From contig CAMPIO010000006.1 of assembly GCA_946886405.1 (NCBI GenBank), positions 1-64,000 of the forward strand: DNA of 64,000 nucleotides, read 5' to 3'. The position numbers and the translations under genes were made by a program. Below the pieces are notes generated by a model that saw nothing but the letters and a program-made list of their open reading frames with translations, did not search any database and had not been told where the DNA came from. This stretch comes from an uncultured Pseudoxanthomonas sp. GTDB taxonomy: Bacteria; Pseudomonadota; Gammaproteobacteria; Xanthomonadales; Xanthomonadaceae. This document shows positions 27,343 to 35,856 of the stretch, one piece after another (position 1 is the first letter of the stretch; each line of letters opens with the position of its first letter).

Positions 27343-27996
27343 TCAGGGCAGCAAACGGTCGGCTGAATCTAGGGACAGGGCATTTAATAGCGGCTGACCG
27401 TGACAGAGCGTGATGTCGCCCTGTTCAGCCAGGCCGCCCGAGGCCGCGAGCCGCAGTACCGCCAGCAGCAGGGCGTGCTCGCGCGGCAACAGCCGTGTGG
27501 CCAAGGCTTCCGCAGTATCGCCAGGAAGGATTGGCACCCTCACCTGGGCGATGACGGCACCGGCATCCAGTTCAGGAATGACGAAGTGGACGCTGGCGCC
27601 ATGCTCCGGGTCGCCGGCTTCGATGGCGCGGGCATGGGTATGCAGGCCGCGGTATCTGGGCAACAGCGACGGATGGATGTTGAGCAAACGGCCCCGAAAG
27701 CGGGCGATGAACGCGTCCCCCAGGATGCGCATGTAACCGGCGCAGACCACCCAGTCCGGGCGGGCCGCGGCGACGGCGTCCGCCAGGGCGGCCTCGTAGG
27801 CGGCGCGATCCGGGAAGGAGGCGGGACGCGCGCTCCAGCGGCGATCGCGTGGTACCTGTCGCAGGGCAGGGGCGTTCGGTTTGTCGGAAAACACGCCCAC
27901 GACCTCGGCATCCAACGAGCCGGCATCGATGGCTTGCAGGATCGCGTGCAGGTTGCTGCCACGACCCGACGCCAGTACCGCAATGCGCGCGGTCAC
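27343..27996 (-). CDS. purN: Phosphoribosylglycinamide formyltransferase
   Basis: Third step of purine synthesis, using formyl-tetrahydrofolate. 217 residues. The phosphate loop is LASGRGSNLHAIL; the catalytic set is in LLNIHPSLLPRYRG with the downstream HFVIPELDAGAVIAQ. The start is GTG at 27996, overlapping the stop of the DUF2238 gene (GTGA); no ATG gives a sensible N-terminus. The C-terminal 15 residues (LSLDSADRLLP) are family-typical in length. PurM lies one gene upstream. Confidence 0.95.
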   Translation of the reverse strand: MTARIAVLASGRGSNLHAILQAIDAGSLDAEVVGVFSDKPNAPALRQVPRDRRWSARPASFPDRAAYEAALADAVAAARPDWVVCAGYMRILGDAFIARFRGRLLNIHPSLLPRYRGLHTHARAIEAGDPEHGASVHFVIPELDAGAVIAQVRVPILPGDTAEALATRLLPREHALLLAVLRLAASGGLAEQGDITLCHGQPLLNALSLDSADRLLP

Positions 27997-28613
27997 GCCG
28001 GCGCTCCCTTGCGTTCTGAGCGGGCCAGCGGCCAGACAAGCAGGGCGCCCAGGGTCGCCAGCAGCATGTCGGCGTGGGCATCCCACACGTCGCCCTGCTG
28101 GCCGTTGTAGGACTCGGCGGCCTCGGGCGACATCGTCAATGCGATGCCCCATTCCAGCCACTCGTACACCAGGCTGGTGCACATGATCAGCATCACCGCC
28201 AGGGTGAAGGCGTGCCCGAGGGGCAGCGCCGGCCAGCGCTGCCGCAGCCAGTGCCAGACGGCGGGGGTGAAGCAGACGCCGTACATCAGGTGGATGAAGC
28301 GGTCGAAGTGGTTGCGCTGCCAGCCGAAGGCTTCCGCGGGCGACCAGCCCATCGTGGCCTGCAACCAGGCGTCGTAGGGCACGTACGAATACAGCCAGCG
28401 CGCGCCGATGCAATGCGCGACGACGAAAGCGCAGATCAGCGCGAAGTGTGCCGGCCGCAACGGCCATCGCCGGTCGTGCCACCACAGCCATGCCAGTCCG
28501 AGCACGGTCAGGCTGCTGTGCATGGCCTGTTCGACCGGCCAGCGCGGCGCGATCCAGCTGGCGGCGAATACCGCCAGCGTCAGTCCGAAGACGATCCCCT
28601 TGCTGCGCGGCAT
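27993..28613 (-). CDS. DUF2238 membrane protein (YjdF-like)
   Basis: Polytopic inner-membrane protein of 206 residues with about six hydrophobic segments. The family signature is visible in RNHFDRFIHLMYGVCF, VYEWLEWGIALTMSPEAAESYNGQQGDVWDAHADMLLATLGA-like residues. Conserved Asp/His/Glu positions in these loops suggest a catalytic or ion-binding role, but none is known. It lies between purM and purN and is coupled to purN; the location may be incidental. Confidence 0.87.
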   Translation of the reverse strand: MPRSKGIVFGLTLAVFAASWIAPRWPVEQAMHSSLTVLGLAWLWWHDRRWPLRPAHFALICAFVVAHCIGARWLYSYVPYDAWLQATMGWSPAEAFGWQRNHFDRFIHLMYGVCFTPAVWHWLRQRWPALPLGHAFTLAVMLIMCTSLVYEWLEWGIALTMSPEAAESYNGQQGDVWDAHADMLLATLGALLVWPLARSERKGAPA

Positions 28614-28620
28614 GCCACGC

Positions 28621-29670
28621 TCAGCCGATGCGGACGCGTTCGCCGCCGGTGGCGGTGACGACTTCGCCGATCTGCCAGTGCGTCAAGTGCAGGCGAGCCA
28701 GGTCCGCCTGCACGGCGGCCAACTGGTCCGGAGCGACCACCAGCACGAAGCCGATGCCGCAGTTGAAGGTGCGCCACATCTCGCTGTTCTCGACCGCGCC
28801 TTCACGCTGCAGCCAGTCGAACACCGGCGGCAGCGTCCACGCGCTGGCGTCGATCTGCAGGCCCAGGCCCTCGGGGATCACGCGGATGATGTTCTCGGTC
28901 AGGCCGCCGCCGGTGATGTGCGCCATGCCGTGCAGGTCGTGCGCCTGCAACAGTTCCAGGATCGGCTTCACGTACAGGGTGGTGGGTGCCATCAATGCGT
29001 CAGCGAGCTTTACGCCGCCGACGTCGATGTCGGCCGGGCGGCCGGCGCGATCGTAGATGCGGCGGACCAGCGAATAACCGTTGGAATGCGGACCACTGGA
29101 GGCGATGCCGATCAGCACGTCGCCGGCGCGCACCTTGGCACCGTCCAGCAGGCGCGACTTTTCCACCGCCGCCACGCAGAAGCCAGCCAGGTCGTATTCG
29201 CCCGGACCGTACATGTCGGGCATCTCGGCGGTCTCGCCACCGATCAGTGCGCAGCCGGACAGTTCGCAGCCCTTGGCGATGCCGCCGACCACGGCGACCG
29301 TGGTGTCCACATCGAGCTTGCCGGTGGCGAAGTAGTCGAGGAAGAACAGCGGCTCGGCACCCTGCACCAGCACGTCGTTCACGCACATGGCGACCAGGTC
29401 GATGCCGATGGTGTCGTGGCGGCCGAGCTGCTGCGCCAGCTTCAGCTTGGTACCTACGCCGTCGGTGCCGGAGACCAGTACGGGTTCCCGATACTTGCCT
29501 GACAGGTCGAACAGCGCGCCGAAGCCGCCCAGCCCGCCCATCACCTCCGGCCGGAAGCTGCGCTTCACCAGCGGCTTGATGCGTTCGACCAATTCGTTGC
29601 CGGCGTCGATGTCGACACCCGCGTCGCGATAGGTCATCGGGGTGGGGGCGGAAGGCGTCGGCTGGGTCAC
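28621..29670 (-). CDS. purM: Phosphoribosylformylglycinamidine cyclo-ligase
   Basis: AIR synthetase, the fifth purine step. Residues: [22 protein letters not shown] at the N-terminus, [54 protein letters not shown] and the C-terminal [11 protein letters not shown]. The start is uncertain: TTG 29691, GTG 29670 or ATG 29637. GTG 29670 is used because related xanthomonad proteins, as I recall them, keep a short Pro/Ser-rich lead before TYRDAG; ATG 29637 would still encode the whole enzyme. Divergent from the DUF2066 gene. Confidence 0.94.
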   Translation of the reverse strand: MTQPTPSAPTPMTYRDAGVDIDAGNELVERIKPLVKRSFRPEVMGGLGGFGALFDLSGKYREPVLVSGTDGVGTKLKLAQQLGRHDTIGIDLVAMCVNDVLVQGAEPLFFLDYFATGKLDVDTTVAVVGGIAKGCELSGCALIGGETAEMPDMYGPGEYDLAGFCVAAVEKSRLLDGAKVRAGDVLIGIASSGPHSNGYSLVRRIYDRAGRPADIDVGGVKLADALMAPTTLYVKPILELLQAHDLHGMAHITGGGLTENIIRVIPEGLGLQIDASAWTLPPVFDWLQREGAVENSEMWRTFNCGIGFVLVVAPDQLAAVQADLARLHLTHWQIGEVVTATGGERVRIG

Positions 29671-29807
29671 GGGCGGTCGTCGGTGGGGCAAGAGGCGTGA
29701 TTTTAAAGGAATCGATGGTCCGAGCGACCGTCCTGAACGGGTGCCGTTGGCGGTATCGGGTCATTCGGGCAACAATTCGCCGGGTCTGTAGAGCTCAAGG
29801 ACGCTCG

Positions 29808-30893
29808 ATGCGCCGGATCCCAGGTATCGCACTCGCCACCGCATTGCTGGTGGCGGCACTGACCACGACGTCGCCCGTGCAGGCCCAGTCCGGCCTGCGC
29901 ACGGAAGGCGACGCGGTCTCCGCACGCGGGCTGTACCAGGCGGAGGTGCCGGTCAACGGGCAGGGCGAAGCGGAGCGCCAGGGCGGTTTCGCGCGCGCGC
30001 TGGGCACCGTGCTGGGCAAGCTGTCGGGCGACCGCGGGGCGATGTCGCGTCCCGGCGTCGGCGCTGAACTGCGCAACGCCAAGGATTACGTGGAAGGTTA
30101 CGACTACCGCCAGGACCAGGGCACGTCGGCCACGGGTGCGCCGACCTTCCGCACGACCCTGGTGGTGCGCTTCGATGCCGACCAGGTCAATGGCTTGGCC
30201 GGCGCGTTGGGTCTGCCGGTATGGCCGCAGCCGCGTCCCAAGCCGGTGGTCTGGCTGGCGATCAACGATGGCAGTGGTCCGCGTCTGGTCGGGCTGCCGC
30301 AGTCCAATGCCGCGCGGCCGCTGCTCAACCGCGCCATCGAGCGCGGTTACGGGCTTGGCCTGCCGGCCGGTGGCGCGGCGGAGCAGGCACTGGTCGGTGC
30401 GATCTGGCGCCAGGACACCGCCGCCGTTGCGCGAGCCTCGGCCCGCTACAGCCCGCCGATGCAGCTGATCGGCAAGCTCTACCGCAACGCCAAGGGTGGC
30501 TGGACGGCCGACTGGGTGTTCGTCGACGCCGGCAAGGTGCTGGCGAAGTGGTCGGTGACTGATGCCGATGCGCGCCGCGCGATGGCGTCCGGCGCCGATG
30601 GCACCGCCGATGCGCTGGTGAAGCGCTACGGCAAGCGCGGCAGCGCAGGCCCGGCTGGCACCTACCGCGTGCTGTTCACCGGCATCCGCAACACCGATGA
30701 CTACCTGCGCCTGACCGGTCATCTGCAGAAGATGGCCGTGGTCCGCCGCATCACGCCCGTGCGTGCCAGTGGCGATGTGCTGGAGCTCGACCTGGAACTG
30801 GTTTCGGGTCTGGCCGGCTTCCGCCGCACCCTGGGCGACGAAGCTCCCTTCACCGGCGGCGAAGGCGAGCCGCCGGCCTACCAGATGCGCTGA
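29808..30893 (+). CDS. DUF2066 exported protein
   Basis: A 361-residue protein with a signal peptide (MRRIPGIALATALLVAALTTTSPVQAQ). The rest resembles DUF2066: GLYQAEVPVNGQGEAERQGGFARALGTVL, FRTTLVVRFDADQVNGLAGALGLPVWP, then PKPVVWLAIND and PMQLIGKLYRNAKGGWTADWVF. Function unknown. Start ATG 29808 is chosen because it begins the signal peptide; longer starts add an Arg-rich tail. It lies divergent to purM and 14 bases before an AI-2E family gene, a common neighbourhood in xanthomonads. Confidence 0.88.
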   Translation: MRRIPGIALATALLVAALTTTSPVQAQSGLRTEGDAVSARGLYQAEVPVNGQGEAERQGGFARALGTVLGKLSGDRGAMSRPGVGAELRNAKDYVEGYDYRQDQGTSATGAPTFRTTLVVRFDADQVNGLAGALGLPVWPQPRPKPVVWLAINDGSGPRLVGLPQSNAARPLLNRAIERGYGLGLPAGGAAEQALVGAIWRQDTAAVARASARYSPPMQLIGKLYRNAKGGWTADWVFVDAGKVLAKWSVTDADARRAMASGADGTADALVKRYGKRGSAGPAGTYRVLFTGIRNTDDYLRLTGHLQKMAVVRRITPVRASGDVLELDLELVSGLAGFRRTLGDEAPFTGGEGEPPAYQMR

Positions 30894-30907
30894 CACAAGG
30901 ACGCTGC

Positions 30908-32071
30908 ATGGATCTTTCCTCCACGCCTGCCGGTACGCTGGCCCGCCGCTGGCAATGGCTGCTGATCGCGTTGATCGTCGGCTGGCTGATCTGGCTGCTG
31001 GCGCCGGTACTCACGCCGTTCGTCTGCGCCGCGCTACTCGGATGGCTGGGCGATCCCTGGGTGGACCGGCTTGAACGCCGCGGGCGCTCGCGCACCACGG
31101 CGGTCGTGCTGGTGTTCACGCTGATGCTGTTGCTGCTCACGCTGGCGCTGGTGATCCTGGTGCCGATGATCGAACGGCAGGTGGTGACGGTGATCGAATC
31201 GATGCCGGCGTACCGCGACTGGTTCGTGCAGACGGCGTTGCCATGGGTCGAGCGCCGCACCGGATTGGAACTGGTCGCCTGGCTCGATCCCGACCGCCTG
31301 ACGGAATGGGTGCGAGGCCATTGGCAACAGGCTGGCGGCGTCGCGGCCACGATGTTCGGCTATTTCTCGCGCTCCGGGTTCGCGGTGATGGCATGGGTGG
31401 CCAACCTGGTGCTGCTGCCGATCCTGACGTTCTACTTCCTGCGCGACTGGGACCTGCTGGTCGAGCGCATCGCCGCGCTGGTGCCGCGCGACCACATCGC
31501 CACCGTCACGCGTCTGGCGGTGGAGTCGAATGAAGTGCTCGGGGCGTTCCTGCGCGGGCAGTTCCTGGTGATGCTGGCGCTGGGCGCGATCTACGCGATC
31601 GGTCTGTCGGTGGTCGGCCTGAAGGTGGGCCTGCTGGTCGGCATCATCGCCGGCCTGATCAGCTTCGTGCCGTACCTGGGCACCGCCACCGGCATCGTGC
31701 TGGGCGTGATCGCCGCGCTGGTGCAGTCCGGCGGCGACTGGTCGCTGGTGGCCATGGTGATGGGCGTGTTCGTGGTCGGCCAGATGCTGGAAGGCTATGT
31801 GCTGACCCCGCGTATCGTCGGCGACCGCATCGGCCTGCATCCGGTGGCGGTGATCTTCGCCATCATGGCCGGCGGCCAGCTGTTCGGTTTCCTCGGCATG
31901 CTGCTCGCGCTGCCGGTGGCGGCGATCGCCAACGTCCTGCTGCGCTTCGCGCACGAGCGCTACACGCAGAGTCGCCTGTATGCGGGCGACCGCCCTTCCA
32001 TCGTGCTCGACTCGTACATCGACAAGGGCAGCGTGGACCAGGCGGCGGTGCGCGACATCGAACTCCCGTGA
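30908..32071 (+). CDS. AI-2E family transporter (PerM/YdiK-type)
   Basis: Inner-membrane permease of 387 residues with about eight membrane helices. The family signature runs from GLKVGLLVGIIAGLISFVPYLGTATGIVLG through LEGYVLTPRIVGDRIGLHPVAVIFAIMAGGQLFGFLGMLLALPVAAI. Most members are uncharacterised, some export AI-2 or act as Na+/H+ antiporters; the substrate here is unknown. ATG 30908 follows AAGGACGC. hda begins inside its stop codon. Confidence 0.88.
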   Translation: MDLSSTPAGTLARRWQWLLIALIVGWLIWLLAPVLTPFVCAALLGWLGDPWVDRLERRGRSRTTAVVLVFTLMLLLLTLALVILVPMIERQVVTVIESMPAYRDWFVQTALPWVERRTGLELVAWLDPDRLTEWVRGHWQQAGGVAATMFGYFSRSGFAVMAWVANLVLLPILTFYFLRDWDLLVERIAALVPRDHIATVTRLAVESNEVLGAFLRGQFLVMLALGAIYAIGLSVVGLKVGLLVGIIAGLISFVPYLGTATGIVLGVIAALVQSGGDWSLVAMVMGVFVVGQMLEGYVLTPRIVGDRIGLHPVAVIFAIMAGGQLFGFLGMLLALPVAAIANVLLRFAHERYTQSRLYAGDRPSIVLDSYIDKGSVDQAAVRDIELP

Positions 32072-32787
32072 GCAGCGGCATGCAGGTGACGGGTCTCGGT
32101 CCGCAGTTGCCGCTGGCACTGCGTTATCCCCCCGACCAGCGCTTCGAGAGCTTCGTGGGCCAGCCCGAGGGTGCGCTCGCGGCACTTGAAGCGTTGGCTG
32201 CCATGCAGGGCGCCGACTGGGTGTACCTGTCCGGCGCGACAAGGACCGGGAAGACCCACCTCGCACTGGCGGTGTGCGCCGCCGCCGAACAGCAGCATCG
32301 TCGCGCCGCCTACCTGCCGATGGCTGCAGCCGCGGGTCGCCTGCGCGACGCGCTGGACGCGCTGGAGGGGCATGACGTGGTCGCGCTGGATGGCGTGGAT
32401 GCGATCGCAGGTGCGCGGGAAGACGAAGTGGCGCTGTTCGACTTCCACAACCGCGCCCGCACGTCGGGCTTGAACGTGCTGTACACCGCGCGCGGCATTC
32501 CGGATGACATCGGCCTGGCGTTGCCCGATCTGCGTTCCCGTCTGCAGCAATGCCTGCGTTTCATGCTGCGTCCGCTCGACGACGAAGGGCGCCGCGAGGT
32601 ATTGCGCGATCGCGCGCAACGGCGCGGGCTGCTGGTGGACGACGCAGCACTGGACTGGCTGCTCACCCGCACCGACCGCGACCTGGGCGCGCTCGTTGCC
32701 TTGCTGGATCGCCTGGACCGGGCGTCGCTCGCCGCTCAGCGACGGGTCACCGTGCCGTTCCTTCGCCAGGCACTGGGTTCTGGATAA
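32068..32787 (+). CDS. hda: DnaA regulatory inactivator Hda
   Basis: AAA+ protein that, with the sliding clamp, turns DnaA-ATP to DnaA-ADP after initiation. 239 residues. It opens with a short lead and PLALRYPPDQRFESFVGQPEGALAAL, has the Walker A GATRTGKTHLALA, DVVALDGVDAIAG (Walker B) and SRLQQCLRFMLRPLDDEGRREVL in the lid. The clamp-binding motif expected near the N-terminus may be QLPLAL (residues about 12-17). Starts with GTG overlapping the previous stop. Confidence 0.92.
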   Translation: MSSGMQVTGLGPQLPLALRYPPDQRFESFVGQPEGALAALEALAAMQGADWVYLSGATRTGKTHLALAVCAAAEQQHRRAAYLPMAAAAGRLRDALDALEGHDVVALDGVDAIAGAREDEVALFDFHNRARTSGLNVLYTARGIPDDIGLALPDLRSRLQQCLRFMLRPLDDEGRREVLRDRAQRRGLLVDDAALDWLLTRTDRDLGALVALLDRLDRASLAAQRRVTVPFLRQALGSG

Positions 32788-32805
32788 CGGCGTGGCCTGC
32801 CCGGC

Positions 32806-33624
32806 TCAGGGGCAGGTTTCTGCGACTTCGGCCCATACGACGGGCTGCCAGTAAGCGTTGGCACGGATGCTGTCCGCATCCAGGCGATCGCGCATCAGCC
32901 GCGCACCGATGCGATAGCTGGTGCCGGGCGCGATATCGATCACCACGGCCTTGTAGGACCGGGCGAACGCGAACTTCTTCATGCGCGCGATCTGCACGTT
33001 CTGGGACGTGGTCAACTGCGTCGCCGGAATGAGCTCGCGGACCACGATGACCCGCCTCCCGGCAGCCACGCGATGACGGTTGGTGGGGCTCGAGGGTGTG
33101 CTGAGCCCTTCGACCTGGGTGATCTCGACACGGAAGACGTCATCACCACGCGGCACGACGCCCTGCTGGTCGGAGACGTAACCGCAGGCGCCTGCCGCGA
33201 AGCCGGGCACCACCTTCGCCTTGCCGGACAGCCGCAAGGGCTTGCCTTCCCGCATCACCTCCATGTCGATGTCCGACGCATCCGCGCGCAGGGCCGCAGA
33301 CAGCGCGCTGGCGGCATCACCGGGCTTGGTCAAGCGGTGGCCGTTGATCGCCTTCAGCACGTCGCCGGCGCGCAAGCCGGCGCTGGCAGCGACGCCTCCC
33401 GGTGTCACCGCGAGCACACGGGCGCCGTCCTCACCGGCCCGTCGCACGTCGATCACGGCGCCCAGGTCGACGGCCGGCATGTGCTTGCCGGCAGGTTCGA
33501 CGCGCGTTGCCGCCAACGGGGCGTTGTCCGTCGCGAATGCGTGCCCGGTGCAGATCGAGCCGCAGGTGAAAAGCGCCAGGGCCAGCCGTCGGCGCCTGCG
33601 CGATGGGTACTGCGATGCGTTCAC
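32806..33624 (-). CDS. Exported PDZ protein with a C-terminal TSYRIG/AYWxPVVW domain
   Basis: A 272-residue exported protein. Order: signal peptide (about 1-30), a PDZ domain (ARVLAVTPGGVAASAGLRAGDVLKAINGHRLTKPGDA region, about residues 60-140), then a C-terminal domain of about 125 residues with ACGYV, DVFRVEITQVEG, PGTSYRIGARLMRDRLDADSIRANAYWQPVVW and a final TCP. No protease triad is seen, so this is not a DegP. The C-terminal domain is shared with the upstream 166-residue gene. GTG 33624 is preceded by AGGGAGG. Function unknown. Confidence 0.8.
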   Translation of the reverse strand: MNASQYPSRRRRRLALALFTCGSICTGHAFATDNAPLAATRVEPAGKHMPAVDLGAVIDVRRAGEDGARVLAVTPGGVAASAGLRAGDVLKAINGHRLTKPGDAASALSAALRADASDIDMEVMREGKPLRLSGKAKVVPGFAAGACGYVSDQQGVVPRGDDVFRVEITQVEGLSTPSSPTNRHRVAAGRRVIVVRELIPATQLTTSQNVQIARMKKFAFARSYKAVVIDIAPGTSYRIGARLMRDRLDADSIRANAYWQPVVWAEVAETCP

Positions 33625-33670
33625 GGGTATGCGCCTCCCTGTTGGCCGGGGTGTCGTGGTGCGTGGCAGG

Positions 33671-34171
33671 TCATGGACATGCCTGATGCCGCTCTTCCCA
33701 TACCACCGGTTCCCAGTACGCATTGTCGCGAATGCTCGCCGTGTCCAGTTTGTCGCGGATCAGGCGTACCCCGATGCGGTACGACGTGTCCGGCCGCACA
33801 TCGACGACCAAGGTCTTGTAGTACCCGCTGAAGTTGCGGACACGCTGCATGCGCTGCATCTGGACGACCTGTGCGCGTCCGATGCGGTATCGCGGAATGT
33901 CCTCGGCGATGACCAGGACATGCTTGCCGGGCTGCATGCGGTAAGCCAGGGGCAAGGACTTGGGCGATTCGCCGTTGATCTGCGTGATGTGGCCACGGAA
34001 GACATCCCGGCTCTCCGGCAGCACGCCCGCATCCGTGGTGATGAAACCGCACGCACGCGGAGGGGCCGGTGAAGGGTCGAGCGCGGGAAGTACGTCATTG
34101 CGGGCACTGGCATGGCTGGCCATCAACAACAACAGGCACGCGAAACCCGCGCGTACGGTAGGAAGGGGCAT
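33671..34171 (-). CDS. Exported protein, paralogue of the PDZ protein's C-terminal domain
   Basis: 166 residues: signal peptide MPLPTVRAGFACLLLLMASHASA, a short linker, then one copy of the same domain: ACGFITTDAGV, DVFRGHITQINGE, PDTSYRIGVRLIRDKLDTASIRDNAYWEPVVWEERHQACP. The first and last cysteines could form a disulfide. ATG 34171 follows AAGGAGA at good spacing. It lies 32 bases after the anti-sigma-like gene and before the PDZ gene, so the four genes look like one operon. The family is not recognised. Confidence 0.75.
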   Translation of the reverse strand: MPLPTVRAGFACLLLLMASHASARNDVLPALDPSPAPPRACGFITTDAGVLPESRDVFRGHITQINGESPKSLPLAYRMQPGKHVLVIAEDIPRYRIGRAQVVQMQRMQRVRNFSGYYKTLVVDVRPDTSYRIGVRLIRDKLDTASIRDNAYWEPVVWEERHQACP

Positions 34172-34203
34172 GGCGTGGTCTCCTTGAAGGTTCGATTGCA
34201 TGG

Positions 34204-34569
34204 TTACATCCCCATTTTCGCGACCAGGGCGCGGCGTGTTTCCCACATTGGCGCGACCTCGGAGTCGCTCGCGCCGCGGTTGTAGGCGGCCTGCAAAGCC
34301 TGGTCCAGTGCACGTACATCGGCCTGCAGGTCGGCCGGCGGCTCTTGCGGCTGCACGGCGACCATCCCGGTTTCGTGCGGTTCCACGAACAGGGGCCGGG
34401 CCATGAAAACCATCAGGACCACGGCCATCGCAGAGGCCGAAACCCCGGCGATCGCGCGTCGGCGGCGCGTACGCCGCGTCTGCTCGGCGAGCAGGCGCGG
34501 CCACAGCGCGTCGGCCGGCGGGACCTCGGGTGCGCGCCGCATGTGTTGCATGATGTCGTCAGACGCCAT
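34204..34569 (-). CDS. Putative anti-sigma factor, membrane anchored
   Basis: 121 residues with a cytosolic N-terminus (MASDDIMQHMRRAPEVPPADALWPRLLAEQT), a membrane segment (AIAGVSASAMAVVLMVFMA, about 44-62) and an extracytoplasmic helical tail (DLQADVRALDQALQAAYNRG). No zinc-binding HxxxCxxC is seen, so this is not a classic ZAS anti-sigma. The call rests on its overlap with the sigma gene upstream and its anchor. ATG 34569 overlaps the sigma stop. Confidence 0.62.
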   Translation of the reverse strand: MASDDIMQHMRRAPEVPPADALWPRLLAEQTRRTRRRRAIAGVSASAMAVVLMVFMARPLFVEPHETGMVAVQPQEPPADLQADVRALDQALQAAYNRGASDSEVAPMWETRRALVAKMGM

Positions 34570-35107
34570 CGTCCGATTCCTCCACAGGATTGATCTCGTT
34601 GCGCAGGCGCGAGAGCGCCCTCGCAAGGATGGATTTCGACCAGCTTTCGCTGCGCTTGAAGCGGGTCGCCAGTTCCTGGTGCGACCAGCCTTCCATTTCA
34701 TGCAGCCACACCACGGTACGTTCGGCAGCGCCGAGGCGTCGCAGCAGACCGTCGGCTTCCGCCAGATCGGACGGGTGGCCCGTCGCGTGGATCCGTGTCT
34801 CGATGGCATCGTCCTGCACCAGGCGGCCGGTCCGGCGCAGGTGGTCGATGGCGGCGTTCGCGGCGACGCGCTTCAGCCATGGCCTGAGCGGTTCACCATC
34901 GCGCAGGCCGCTGAGGAACTGGACCATGCGAAGGAACGTGTCCTGTGTGATGTCTTCCGCCGTTGCGGTGTTGCCTGTCACGCGGTAGGCCAGCGTATGC
35001 ACCGCGCTCGCATGCTGGTGGTACAGCGCCGCGAACGCGGACGCATCACCCCGGCGTGCCTTCCTGACCAGTGCTGATTCGTCTTCCGGAGCGACGGCTG
35101 AGTCCAT
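34559..35107 (-). CDS. ECF-type RNA polymerase sigma factor
   Basis: 182 residues. Sigma region 2 reads LYHQHASAVHTLAYRVTGNTATAEDITQDTFLRMVQFL with PWLKRVAANAAIDHLRR; region 4 reads ERTVVWLHEMEGWSHQELATRFKRSESWSKSILARALSRLR. There are no regions 1 or 3. ATG 35107 yields the family-like MDSAVAPEDESALVRKARRGD; the upstream frame to 35212 is not similar to anything. It is the first gene of the four-gene unit ending with the PDZ protein, suggesting those exported proteins are its output or its signal. Confidence 0.9.
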   Translation of the reverse strand: MDSAVAPEDESALVRKARRGDASAFAALYHQHASAVHTLAYRVTGNTATAEDITQDTFLRMVQFLSGLRDGEPLRPWLKRVAANAAIDHLRRTGRLVQDDAIETRIHATGHPSDLAEADGLLRRLGAAERTVVWLHEMEGWSHQELATRFKRSESWSKSILARALSRLRNEINPVEESDDGV

Positions 35108-35148
35108 GCGGGGGATACGTGCCTGGACTTGAAACCGTCGCAGCGCAG

Positions 35149-35856
35149 TCAGGTGGCGGCGAGGTCGGCGTTCAGTTCCGCAAGGCGCTGCGGCGTGCCT
35201 ACGTCGGTCCATCGCCCGTGCAGGCGCTCACCCGTCACGCGGTCAGCGGCCATGCCCGCATGCAGCAGCGGAAGCAAGGGGAAGCGCGGCTTGCCGTTGG
35301 CGGTCTCGCGGATCTGACCGGCGGCGTGTCGCGGCCAGTCGTCGAGCAACGCGGGACGGTAAATGCCGAGACCGGCGTACGTCAGTCGATGATCGCCTTC
35401 GCGATGCAGGTGGCCGGCGTCGTCGAGCGCGAAATCCCCGCGCGGTGCGAACCCGGGCGGATCGACCAGCGCCAGGTGCGCCAGCCCTGTGGGCTCGCGC
35501 GGTAGTTGTGCGAAGTCGAAGTCGGTCCAGATATCGCCGTTCACCAGCAGGAACGGCGCTTCACCCAGTAACGGCCGCGCGTTGAGCATGCCGCCCCCTG
35601 TTTCCAGGGGCGTGTCGCCTTCGTGCAGGTAGTGCAGCCGAAGACCCCAGCGCGTACCGTCGCCAAGCACGGCGGGAAAGCGATCGGCCAGCCAACTGGT
35701 GTTGACCACCACGTCCTCCACGCCCATCGCCGCCAGCTTCTCCAGATGCCAGACGATCAGCGGCTTGCCGCCGGCTTCGATCAACGGCTTGGGCGTGTGG
35801 TCGGTCAGCGGACGCATGCGCTCGCCGAGTCCTGCCGCGAACACCAGTGCCTTCAT
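35149..35856 (-). CDS. murU: N-acetylmuramate alpha-1-phosphate uridylyltransferase (MurU)
   Basis: Nucleotidyltransferase making UDP-MurNAc from MurNAc-1-P in the cell-wall recycling pathway of pseudomonads and others. 235 residues; the N-terminus MKALVFAAGLGERMRPLTDHTPKPL carries the nucleotide loop, LVNGDIWTDFDF the metal site, and GRWTDVGTPQRLAELNADL closes the domain. It is coupled by overlap to amgK, which makes the substrate, so MurU is favoured over a generic sugar nucleotidyltransferase. Confidence 0.9.
   Translation of the reverse strand: MKALVFAAGLGERMRPLTDHTPKPLIEAGGKPLIVWHLEKLAAMGVEDVVVNTSWLADRFPAVLGDGTRWGLRLHYLHEGDTPLETGGGMLNARPLLGEAPFLLVNGDIWTDFDFAQLPREPTGLAHLALVDPPGFAPRGDFALDDAGHLHREGDHRLTYAGLGIYRPALLDDWPRHAAGQIRETANGKPRFPLLPLLHAGMAADRVTGERLHGRWTDVGTPQRLAELNADLAAT

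Noticed and set aside
32806..33624. DegP-type protease
   Set aside because: Only a PDZ domain is present; there is no trypsin-like catalytic triad.
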